From positions 382,815-446,814 of the forward strand of contig BJHQ01000002.1 in assembly GCA_014193115.1 (NCBI GenBank): a stretch of 64,000 nt of DNA, read 5' to 3'. The stretch is from Planctomycetota bacterium. GTDB taxonomy: Bacteria; Planctomycetota; UBA11346. Positions 8,544 through 15,908 of the stretch are shown piece by piece. Below the pieces are notes generated by a model. That model worked only from the letters and a program-made list of their open reading frames with translations. It made no database searches and was not told the origin of the DNA. The number at the start of each line of letters is the position of its first letter. Within the stretch, counting starts at the first letter, position 1. The position numbers and the translations under genes are program-made.

Positions 8544-10724
8544 ATGACCCACGACAATCTGCGCACCGTCACCAGCCAAGACCCCCACCAGGTCTCGCCC
8601 ATCGCCGGCAACGGCGAGATCGTCACCGCGTTCGGTCCCAGCGGCTACCACGACACACCGATCCGGGACGGTCATCTCGACACGCGGCAGATCGCCTGGT
8701 CCGGCCGGCGCCTCCACGGTCCCACCCATCCACTGATCCGTTTCGGGCGCATCCAGCGCAGTCTCACCGTGGATGGAGCTGCCATCATCGACCGCGACTG
8801 GTCGCAGACCATCGACTACGACCACGGCTGGATCGACTCCCACCTGACCCACGGCAATCTGCATGAGACAACGCGCAGTCTGGTCTGCCTGAGTGAAAAT
8901 CTGCTCATCTTCCGCAGCCGGTTCCACAACCAGGGACCAACGGCGATCGATCTTGTCCTGGCTCTCAGCTATGCGTTTCCCACCACCATCGACCCGAACC
9001 TGCATGCCCCCGGTCCGCATCAGCGGGTCGAGGGCGAATCGGAGGTCGCTGGCGCCGAGACCATCCGCCTGCGTGTGAAGACGCGTTCTGATGGGTTCAG
9101 CGTGTACTACCACATCGGACAGCACCTCGGCGAGGTCCGGCTTGCCGGCAATCCCATCAGCGTGGTGGCTACCACCACCCAAGGCGGATCCTGCACCCAT
9201 CGCCTGACCCTCGCCCCAGGCGCCGAGGCCGAAGTCTGGACCTGGGTCGCCTTCTGCGACCGCGTGCATTTCACCCATTTTCCCGACCTCACCCGGATCC
9301 GCACCTTGGTGGAAGACCACGCCCGTGGCTGGCAGGCCTTCTGGGCGACCAGCCAGGTCGAGTACGACGACCCGCAGCTCACCGCCTTCCGGCAGGCGTG
9401 CCTCTACACCATCCGCTGCAACGCTTCGCCCTGGTCGATCCCGCCAGGGTATTTCCACATCTATTGGGAGGGTCGCACTTTCCATGATGAACTCTATCCA
9501 TTCCTGGCCTTGTTGTCTGCGGGACATGGCGAGCTGGCCCAGCGCATCCCGCAGTTCCGCCTGACGACGCTCCCGCAGGCGTTGGCCACCGGAGGCGGCC
9601 TCGCTGCGCACTATCCTTGGGAGACCACCGAGGCCGGCCTCGAAGGCGGCCCCTATGGCCATTGGCACGATGAGCGGTTCCACATCGGCCAGATCGCCGA
9701 GACCGCCTGGCGGCTGTTCCTCTATCAGCGCGACGATGACGATTTGCGCCGCTTCTATCCCTTGCTGCGCGGATGCGCGGAGATGTTCGTGAAAGATGTC
9801 CTGGTGCGCGATGCCCAGGGCAGCCTGCGCACCCGGCTGCTGACGGATTTCGATGAAAACTGGGGTCCCCTCTCCAATGGCATCTTCACTCTCGCCGCCG
9901 CGATCCGCACCCTGGAAAACGCTGCTTCGGCAGCCGAGCGGCTCCAGGTCGACCTGCGCACACGTTCGGCCTGGCAGGCGATGGCCAAGGAACTGCGCCT
10001 GGCCATGCCCGGTGCAGAAATCTATACGGCTGCTGACGACGCTCCGGCCGGCTATCGGCACATAGCCCAGGTCGGCCCCCTGCATCCCTTTCCCGTCGAT
10101 TCCACCAGTGCCAAGGCGCGGGCAACCCTCACCGCCCTGCACCAGGACCTGAAGACCTCACGCAACGCCACCGTCGGTGGCGGGGTCAGCAATCCCCAAG
10201 GTTCGCATTGGATCTGGGCCACCGCCCTGCTGGCGACGGCGTACAATCAGCAGGGGCGGGGAGATGAGGGCTTCGCTCTGCTGCGCCAGATGCTCAACAG
10301 TGCAGGACCATTCCTGTGCTCGAATGAGCGATGGCAGGAAGATCGCCCGCAGCCCATCGTCCTGCCCTGGTTCACCACCTCGGCCGGGGCGGCGGTGTTC
10401 GCCCTGCACAGCACGTTCGTGCAGGTGGATGAGACCGGGACCATCCTGCTCAATGGCATTGGACCGAACTTCGGCAGCGCGCGTTTCACCGGGCTTGCCG
10501 CCAGCCACGGGGTGACGGTGTCGGGCGAGATCCGCGCCGGCGCCGTCGTACGCCTGAGCGTGAACGCCCCCGTCGCCGTAAGCTGGTCATTCGCTGTGCC
10601 GCAACGCATCGCGACCGCCAATGGCCTTGCCGGCCACTGCGATGGGAACGACCTCTGCCATTGCGAATTCGATCTGCCGGCCGGCCAGACGGTCCTGGTG
10701 GGTGGTGACATCCTCGACCGGTGA
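8544..10724 (+). CDS. Six-hairpin glycosidase, GH65-like
   Basis: I choose ATG 8544 (MTHDNLRTVTSQDPHQVSP) because the track start at 8442 lies inside the previous gene. The product is 726 residues with no signal peptide, so probably cytoplasmic. The N-terminal half is a beta-sandwich. The second half has (alpha/alpha)6-toroid features, including YWEGRTFHDELYPFLALL, which resembles the G-x-x-F-x-D-x-E region of GH65 glycosidases and phosphorylases, and later DFDENWGPLSNG. Following the heparinase-like lyase, it would act on the released oligosaccharides. GH15, GH95 or another clan-related family is possible; I do not assign the catalytic acid. Confidence 0.65.
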   Translation: MTHDNLRTVTSQDPHQVSPIAGNGEIVTAFGPSGYHDTPIRDGHLDTRQIAWSGRRLHGPTHPLIRFGRIQRSLTVDGAAIIDRDWSQTIDYDHGWIDSHLTHGNLHETTRSLVCLSENLLIFRSRFHNQGPTAIDLVLALSYAFPTTIDPNLHAPGPHQRVEGESEVAGAETIRLRVKTRSDGFSVYYHIGQHLGEVRLAGNPISVVATTTQGGSCTHRLTLAPGAEAEVWTWVAFCDRVHFTHFPDLTRIRTLVEDHARGWQAFWATSQVEYDDPQLTAFRQACLYTIRCNASPWSIPPGYFHIYWEGRTFHDELYPFLALLSAGHGELAQRIPQFRLTTLPQALATGGGLAAHYPWETTEAGLEGGPYGHWHDERFHIGQIAETAWRLFLYQRDDDDLRRFYPLLRGCAEMFVKDVLVRDAQGSLRTRLLTDFDENWGPLSNGIFTLAAAIRTLENAASAAERLQVDLRTRSAWQAMAKELRLAMPGAEIYTAADDAPAGYRHIAQVGPLHPFPVDSTSAKARATLTALHQDLKTSRNATVGGGVSNPQGSHWIWATALLATAYNQQGRGDEGFALLRQMLNSAGPFLCSNERWQEDRPQPIVLPWFTTSAGAAVFALHSTFVQVDETGTILLNGIGPNFGSARFTGLAASHGVTVSGEIRAGAVVRLSVNAPVAVSWSFAVPQRIATANGLAGHCDGNDLCHCEFDLPAGQTVLVGGDILDR

Positions 10725-10799
10725 TCCTGAAACACGCAGGTGGACCCACACGGAGGAACGGAGGCAACTGAGGCGACCATGGTGAGCGAGCCGATGGAC

Positions 10800-11645
10800 T
10801 CAGGCGCGACCGAGGCTGGATGGTGACAAACCGAAGCGGCGGCGGAAACGCTGGCAGAAATGCGGGTACGACGGCATCCCCACCTGGCGGGCCACGGCGG
10901 ATAATGGCACTCGGGTAGTAGTGATCAGCTCCATCGCGCGTTCCAGCCGCCGATCGATGATCCAGGCGTAGGGACTGAAGCCGCGGTGCGCTCGGAATTG
11001 GCGCGCGAAGTGGGCCGGACTGATTCCCGCGGCAGCGGCCAGATCGGTCACTCCCAGGGTCGGATCATCAAGTCGCTCTTCCGCCGCGGCGAGGGCGCGC
11101 GCGAGCGCTGGCGGGCAGCGGCTGGGCTGCTGGTGCTGGCGCCAGAGGCTGTGCACAAGGCGGTGCAGCAATTCAGCCGCTATCAGCGGGTCGGCCCGGG
11201 TTGAGCGGGCATGCTCGTGCAGGGCGTGCAGCAGGCGCCGTCCTGGGGCACGCGGGTCGAGATCCCACACCGGTCCATGAGCCGCATCGAGAGCGGTGGC
11301 GTGGGCGGCGATCCCTGGACCCTTGGCAAGCAGCCAGAGGAAATCCCAGTCACTGCCCTCGGCGCGCCAGTACTGCGTTGGCGAGGGGAACGGCACGATG
11401 AAGGCCGTTCCTGGCGGCAGCGGGATCTGGCGTCCGGTGCGATCGTCGGCGAATATCCCCATCCCTGCCAACGTCAACTGGACCACCCAGGCCGATGGAC
11501 GCTGATGATTGCGCCAATGGAAGGGAACCTCGCGAGGCTGGTATTGGCGGGCGATGACCAATGGCTGGTAGTCGGCCGGCAGGTGCTGATCCGGAACGGG
11601 GAAGGGGATCGCGCCCAACGGCAATCGGTCGAGAATACCGCTCAT
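10800..11645 (-). CDS. AraC-family transcriptional regulator
   Basis: The product is 281 residues from ATG 11645. The track start at 11759 would overlap the divergent PhyH gene, so I reject it. The N-terminal half is a cupin-like sensor (ADDRTGRQIPLPPGTAFIVP). The C-terminal ~100 residues carry both AraC helix-turn-helix motifs (VTDLAAAAGISPAHFARQF and LSAVARQVGMPSYPHFCQRF). It is divergent from the PhyH gene at 11752 across 106 bp and probably controls it. A TATAAA lies 19 nt upstream of this start. The effector is unknown. Confidence 0.9.
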   Translation of the reverse strand: MSGILDRLPLGAIPFPVPDQHLPADYQPLVIARQYQPREVPFHWRNHQRPSAWVVQLTLAGMGIFADDRTGRQIPLPPGTAFIVPFPSPTQYWRAEGSDWDFLWLLAKGPGIAAHATALDAAHGPVWDLDPRAPGRRLLHALHEHARSTRADPLIAAELLHRLVHSLWRQHQQPSRCPPALARALAAAEERLDDPTLGVTDLAAAAGISPAHFARQFRAHRGFSPYAWIIDRRLERAMELITTTRVPLSAVARQVGMPSYPHFCQRFRRRFGLSPSSLGRA

Positions 11646-11738
11646 GGTGCCATGATCGATCCGTTTATACAGCTGCACAGCAGGAATGCGCAGGAGCCTG
11701 AGCGAAACGTGCTGTTGCTCGCCGCCAGATGACGTCGC

Positions 11739-11744
11739 TAGAAT
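11739..11744 (+). promoter_or_regulatory. -10-like hexamer TAGAAT, possible leaderless promoter
   Basis: TAGAAT ends 7 nt before ATG 11752. A TTGCTC hexamer lies 18 bp further upstream as a possible -35. The implied transcript would start at or next to the start codon. An in-frame ATG also overlaps the hexamer at 11743, so the start is not settled. Confidence 0.4.
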
Positions 11745-11751
11745 GACGGGC

Positions 11752-12564
11752 ATGACCACCCCGATCTCTCTGCCGCCGCTCAGCGACGAGCAACGCTACC
11801 TCTTCGACCTGCAGGGCTTCCTGATCCTCCGTCAGGTGGTGCCGGCCGCGCAGATCAAGCGCGCCAATCTGGCGATGGAGCGGCTGGAAGCGCTCAGCGA
11901 TGCCGAATTCCCGCCTCGGGTCGTCCTGGGCAGTCCGCGCACCGCTGCCAACCTGTACATCTCGAACCTGCTCGAATCCGGAGCCGAATTCGACGATTTT
12001 ATCGACGTTCCTGCCGTGCTGGGGGTGATCCGCGGCGTGATCGGGACGCAGTTCCGGCTCAACCACGCCTATTCCATCACTCGGCATGAGACGGGATTCA
12101 CCGGCCTGCACATGGGCGGAACCCCGTTGGTGCCCCAGGCGCCCTATGCCGTGCTGGGCGGCAGCATCTATTCGCCCCTGACCAAGGCGGTCTTTCCCCT
12201 GCTGCCCTGTCGGAGTGAAGACGGCTGCTTCGCCGCCATCCCGGGTTCGCACAAGAGCAGCTTCCGCCGGCCCTGGGGCGACCATCCGCAGCAGAATCCC
12301 GCCCTGGTGCCGGTTATCGCCGATCCCGGCGACGCCATCGTGTTCAGCGAGGCGATGACCCACGGATCGATGGTGAACACCTCCGGCCGGTTGCGCCGGA
12401 CTTTGTATTTCTGCTACAGCCAGGCGTGGACCACCGACTGGACCAGCCAGGGTCTGCGCTTCAGCAATGAATTGCTGGCCAGGCTCGTCCCCGACCGGCG
12501 CGCCCTGCTCGCCCTCGCGGATGGCGCCGGCAGCGCGCCGGTGCCGATGCGGTACCTGGATTGA
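11752..12564 (+). CDS. PhyH-family dioxygenase with HxG in place of HxD
   Basis: This is a phytanoyl-CoA dioxygenase-like Fe(II)/2-oxoglutarate enzyme of 270 residues from ATG 11752. The family core is visible: the N-terminal DLQGFLILRQVVP helix-strand, EDGCFAAIPGSHKSSF, and the distal THGSMVNTSGRLRR with His204 and the 2-oxoglutarate Arg (215 or 216). The first metal motif, normally His-x-Asp, reads HMG at residues 120-122, so the acidic ligand is missing. The neighbour gene at 20784 shows the same change. In characterised Fe/2OG halogenases this Asp is Gly or Ala, leaving room for a halide; whether that holds here is inference. It is divergent from an AraC gene, with another AraC gene 86 bp downstream. 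Confidence 0.85.
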   Translation: MTTPISLPPLSDEQRYLFDLQGFLILRQVVPAAQIKRANLAMERLEALSDAEFPPRVVLGSPRTAANLYISNLLESGAEFDDFIDVPAVLGVIRGVIGTQFRLNHAYSITRHETGFTGLHMGGTPLVPQAPYAVLGGSIYSPLTKAVFPLLPCRSEDGCFAAIPGSHKSSFRRPWGDHPQQNPALVPVIADPGDAIVFSEAMTHGSMVNTSGRLRRTLYFCYSQAWTTDWTSQGLRFSNELLARLVPDRRALLALADGAGSAPVPMRYLD

Positions 12565-12638
12565 TGCGACCTCTTTGGATGTCCTGTTCAGGCGATTAGA
12601 CGCCCTTGCGCCGTCCTGGCAGGTCCGTTCCGCCGAGG

Positions 12639-12644
12639 TAAATT
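12639..12644 (+). promoter_or_regulatory. -10-like hexamer TAAATT before AraC start
   Basis: TAAATT ends 6 nt before ATG 12651, the same geometry as at the PhyH genes. No Shine-Dalgarno sequence is seen at usual spacing (CGCAAC only). Confidence 0.35.
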
Positions 12645-12650
12645 CGCAAC

Positions 12651-13550
12651 ATGCAACGTCTTCCCGGTCCCCTGCCGCAGGCGAAAGGGCAGCATCATTG
12701 GAGCGTCGAGGAATGCTTTCGCCCCGGCATGGCTCGGGTGAAAGAATTCTTGCACCGCGATTACGCCATCGGCATGCACACCCAGGGCTTCATTGAGGTC
12801 AACATCATCTCAGCAGGCCAGGGCTGGCATCACCTGGAGGAGCAGGTTTTCGCCGTCGCGGCCGGAGACGCCTTCGTCATCCCTGAAGGCGCCCGCCACG
12901 GCTATGAACGGCGTGGCCGATTGGACGTCCAACACCTGCTGCTCCATCCACAGTACGTGGCTGAGCACCTGCATCGGCTCCTTGCGGTGCCGGGCTTCCT
13001 GCAATTGTTCACCGTCGAGCCGTTCTTCCGTGCCGAAGAAGGCGTCCGTCATCGCCTTCGCCTGGATCGCGCTACCACGACCGAACTGGTCCGTCTGCTG
13101 GCAAGCATCACCAAGGTATCCAATCGTTCGCCTGCCGCGATTCTTACTGCCGAGGCCCTGGCGTTAGCGGCGCTGGCCCGCCTCTGCCAGGCCTGGTCTG
13201 ACGATCATCCGGGTTCTACCGCCACCAGTCCACGCTTGAATGCGGTGCTGGCGGTGATCGACACCATCGAACAACGCTTCGCGGAAACCCTGCCTTTGTC
13301 CGATCTTGCCAGAGCCGCCGACCTGACGCCTTCGGCCTGCTGCCGCCTGTTCCGCACGGTCACCGGCACGACCCCGATGGTGCACCTACGCCAGGTGCGT
13401 TTGCGCCACGCAGGTGTCTTGTTGCGCTCTGGACTGCCTTTGGCTGAGGTCGCCACGCGCACCGGCTTCTACGACGCCGCCCATCTGGCACGGGTGCACC
13501 GGCGGATCCTGGGCATCACGGCCGCGTCGCTGCGCCGTGGAGAGGCGTGA
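12651..13550 (+). CDS. AraC-family transcriptional regulator with cupin sensor
   Basis: 299 residues from ATG 12651. Residues ~40-110 form a cupin sensor (MHTQGFIEVNIISAGQGWHH, AVAAGDAFVIPEGARHGYER). Residues ~200-299 are the AraC DNA-binding domain with LSDLARAADLTPSACCRLF and LAEVATRTGFYDAAHLARVH. It lies 86 bp after the HxG-type PhyH gene on the same strand. Its stop codon is followed directly, with no gap, by a remnant of a PhyH 3' end, so this locus has been rearranged. It may control the PhyH gene before it or the convergent one after it. Confidence 0.9.
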   Translation: MQRLPGPLPQAKGQHHWSVEECFRPGMARVKEFLHRDYAIGMHTQGFIEVNIISAGQGWHHLEEQVFAVAAGDAFVIPEGARHGYERRGRLDVQHLLLHPQYVAEHLHRLLAVPGFLQLFTVEPFFRAEEGVRHRLRLDRATTTELVRLLASITKVSNRSPAAILTAEALALAALARLCQAWSDDHPGSTATSPRLNAVLAVIDTIEQRFAETLPLSDLARAADLTPSACCRLFRTVTGTTPMVHLRQVRLRHAGVLLRSGLPLAEVATRTGFYDAAHLARVHRRILGITAASLRRGEA

Positions 13551-13676
13551 ACCGCGGACTGGACCAGCCAAGGCCTGCGTTTCAGCATCGTATGGCTTGC
13601 ACCCGAGCGGCGCGCCCTCCTCGCCTATGCGGATGGCAACGGCAGCGAGCAGGTGCCGATGCGGTACCTGCACTGA
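13551..13676 (+). pseudogene. Remnant of a PhyH gene 3' end
   Basis: Starting at the base after the AraC stop, one frame reads DWTSQGLRFS, then ERRALLAYADGNGS, then VPMRYLH and a stop. The PhyH gene at 11752-12564 ends DWTSQGLRFS, DRRALLALADGAGS, VPMRYLD. The match covers about 41 codons with one 3-codon deletion and continues into the TGATGCG after the stop. There is no start codon or upstream body, so it is a fragment left by duplication or recombination. Short internal ORFs in the track (13414, 13547) are accidental. Confidence 0.85.
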
Positions 13677-13690
13677 TGCGTCTGCGCAGA

Positions 13691-14518
13691 TCACCAGCTG
13701 GTCATCTCACCCAGCAGCAATCTGGTCCGGGATGAACCCTGCTCACGCAAACGTTTGACTTTGGGGCCATCAAATTTTTCTCGCGATTTTGTCCATGCAT
13801 GCTGGTAGCTGAACAAACATACCCGACGCGGGGCTGGTCCCTGATGGGCACCCCCGCGATGCCACATATCGCTATCGAACAGCACGGCCTGACCAGGGCG
13901 GGGAAATAGTCGCACCTCTTCAGGATGGCGGTTGGAGGATCCAGCCGATTGGATTTTCCCCCCGCGTTGGCTTCCAGGAATGCAGATGAACGGTCCTGAG
14001 TCGGGATCCACGTCGAGGTAATATCCACAGACGATCTGGGAGGGGATTCCGCCATGTGGGATTCCGATCTGATCGACTGCCCAAGGAAAATCACGGTGCC
14101 AATGCTGATCCCCCTTTCCCGGGGGAACGATGCGGGCAGTGGCAGAGTGGAGCTGAAGCCATTCACCAAGGATAGCATGGAGTCGCCGCATAACGGCTGG
14201 GACTTCCAGCAATACCGCAAACCGATCGTCCTCTTCCAGCAGGGCGTGGATGAGCTCCTGTTTTGGATGGCGTTGTACCAGCCCATCCAGCGCGAGGCGC
14301 AGGTCGGCGATGGTCGCCGCATCCAAGACATCATCGATCACCAGCCAGCCATGCCGAAGGAAATGGAGGACGTCGGGATCCTGGAACGCGGCTGGGCCCT
14401 GGCCCAGGGTTGTTGGTAATTGCAATTTGGTTTGGGTGTAGGGCTCCGCAGTCCGTTCGGCCACCACTGACGGTTTCGATCCGGTGGCCGTAGAGGCAGG
14501 CGATGAAGGATCTTTCAT
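13691..14518 (-). CDS. PhyH-family Fe(II)/2OG dioxygenase (canonical HxD)
   Basis: 275 residues from ATG 14518; the longer start at 14557 lies upstream of a strong promoter-like TATAAT and is unlikely. Iron ligands are visible as HWHRDFPW (His-x-Asp, near residue 140) and a distal DMWHRGG, followed by a PRRVCLF Arg that would bind 2-oxoglutarate. GPFICIPGSQRGG is the family's PGSH-like turn. It is convergent with the AraC gene and the PhyH remnant, only 14 bp from the latter. It shares little sequence with the HMG-type PhyH proteins here beyond the fold. The substrate is unknown; typical reactions are hydroxylations of small hydrophobic molecules. Confidence 0.85.
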   Translation of the reverse strand: MKDPSSPASTATGSKPSVVAERTAEPYTQTKLQLPTTLGQGPAAFQDPDVLHFLRHGWLVIDDVLDAATIADLRLALDGLVQRHPKQELIHALLEEDDRFAVLLEVPAVMRRLHAILGEWLQLHSATARIVPPGKGDQHWHRDFPWAVDQIGIPHGGIPSQIVCGYYLDVDPDSGPFICIPGSQRGGKIQSAGSSNRHPEEVRLFPRPGQAVLFDSDMWHRGGAHQGPAPRRVCLFSYQHAWTKSREKFDGPKVKRLREQGSSRTRLLLGEMTSW

Positions 14519-14526
14519 GAACACTA

Positions 14527-14535
14527 TTATATCAC
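14527..14535 (-). promoter_or_regulatory. Extended -10 promoter TGATATAAT, probably leaderless
   Basis: On the minus strand the sequence reads TGATATAAT then 8 nt and ATG 14518. This is a perfect TATAAT with the TGn extension, so a good -35 is not needed. The expected transcription start falls at or 1-2 nt before the start codon. Confidence 0.6.
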
Positions 14536-14636
14536 GGGATTGGCCTGCGATTTGCACACCCTGGTCATCCGCTTGGATGGGATTGTCTCGCGTTTTCTGG
14601 TTTCAACTGCGATGCTCGGTACGCGCGATCAGGTGA

Positions 14637-14825
14637 TTCCGCCGCATCGAAGATCCCCGCCTGGAACGCGCGCAGAATCTGCTCCCCGATCAGTGACGTT
14701 CGATCGGTGACATCGCCCATGCCCTCGGCTACAGCTATCCTGGTCATTTCATCCGTGTTTTCAGGCAGCGGTACGGGATGCCTCCTGGGCGGTCACGACG
14801 AGCCGCGGACGATGGCAGAGCCTGA
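14637..14825 (+). pseudogene. AraC-family regulator remnant (C-terminal HTH with a stop)
   Basis: The + strand frame reads FRRIEDPRLERAQNLLPDQ, then a TGA stop at 14694-14696, then RSIGDIAHALGYSYPGHF and IRVFRQRYGMPPGRSRR. This is the second helix-turn-helix and end of an AraC-type DNA-binding domain, interrupted by a stop codon and with no N-terminal part in any frame upstream. The ORF track misses it because it has no start. It sits between the PhyH promoter and the next AraC gene and is antisense to both. Confidence 0.85.
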
Positions 14826-14842
14826 CTGTACGTCCTGCGAGC

Positions 14843-15793
14843 TCAGCCGCTCCGAGCGGAGGGCTTCCAAGCCCGCGGATGGTCGCCCAGGACCATGCGG
14901 CAGCGCCGCACCAGCGTTTCACGCTTGCTCCAGCCGACGGCCCGCGCCACCGCCGCGAGGCTGAGCCCGCCGGCGCGGATCAGGCGCACCGCCTCATTGA
15001 TGCGCACTTCGTCGAGATAATCGCCGGCGGGGCGTCCACGGCTGAGGTGGTAGACGGCAGAGAATCGGGGCCGGCTCATGCGCGCCACCTCGGCCATGCC
15101 GGCGACATCCGCCCCTGCCGCCAAATGGCGGCGCGCCCAGATTTCGGCCCGGTCGAGGGGATCCGACGGCGGTGGACCTTCGCTGCGCAGACTGGCGACG
15201 AGTTCGAGCAGCCACTCGCTGACCACCAGGTTGGCGCGCATGTGGTCAAGTGGCGACAGCCACCAGGTGCGGTTGGCGAGGGCCAGGGCGCGCCGCGCCG
15301 CAGGCCAGTCCTGCTCGGGCAGCGGCACCGGCAGCTCGACCGCCCAGAGCTCGGCTGGGGAAGGCTGGACGGTATTATCGACGGCGGCGCGGGAGCCGCT
15401 GTAACCAACCTGACGACGCTGATAGACGGTATCGAAGACCAGGCAGGCGCAGACGTCATGCTGGCCGGGGTGGACGGTCCAGCCGCTCAGCGGTGGCAGC
15501 AGGGCGCAGCCGTGGCGAGGCAGGGTACGGGTCTCGTCGCCGCGGCGCAGTACCAAGCGTCCGTTGATGGCCATCCACAGGGCGTAACGGCGCCTACTCC
15601 CGGCGAGTTCGCAGTAGTCGCGGTGCTGGTCGGTGATCCGCGTGCGGCCGTAATGGATGAACGGCCCGTAGGGCAGGTCGAGGGCCGGCAGGGACACAAC
15701 TACGATCAGAACGGCTGCCCGGCCGTGGTCCACGGCGGCCGTCGCCGATCCGCCGGACGTGAGGGCAACAGAGTGAAGCCTCACGGCGGTCAC
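14843..15793 (-). CDS. AraC-family transcriptional regulator
   Basis: 316 residues from a GTG start at 15793. There is no ATG until well inside the sensor domain, so the start is uncertain. The N-terminal part is a cupin-like sensor (RLVLRRGDETRTLPRHGCAL). The C-terminal part has AraC HTH motifs (MAEVARMSRPRFSAVYHLS and LAAVARAVGWSKRETLVRR). It lies on the same strand as, and 324 bp upstream of, the canonical PhyH gene, with the AraC remnant between them. Its downstream target is probably that PhyH gene. Confidence 0.85.
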   Translation of the reverse strand: MTAVRLHSVALTSGGSATAAVDHGRAAVLIVVVSLPALDLPYGPFIHYGRTRITDQHRDYCELAGSRRRYALWMAINGRLVLRRGDETRTLPRHGCALLPPLSGWTVHPGQHDVCACLVFDTVYQRRQVGYSGSRAAVDNTVQPSPAELWAVELPVPLPEQDWPAARRALALANRTWWLSPLDHMRANLVVSEWLLELVASLRSEGPPPSDPLDRAEIWARRHLAAGADVAGMAEVARMSRPRFSAVYHLSRGRPAGDYLDEVRINEAVRLIRAGGLSLAAVARAVGWSKRETLVRRCRMVLGDHPRAWKPSARSG

Positions 15794-15908
15794 CAGCGAT
15801 GGCCAGGACCAGCAGTGGGACGGCGCCTTGCCGACCAGCCGATCAGTGCGGCGGATCCCAAAGCACCTGCATGCGCCCCCGGCGCTCCCTCACGCAGTCC
15901 ACGGCAGG

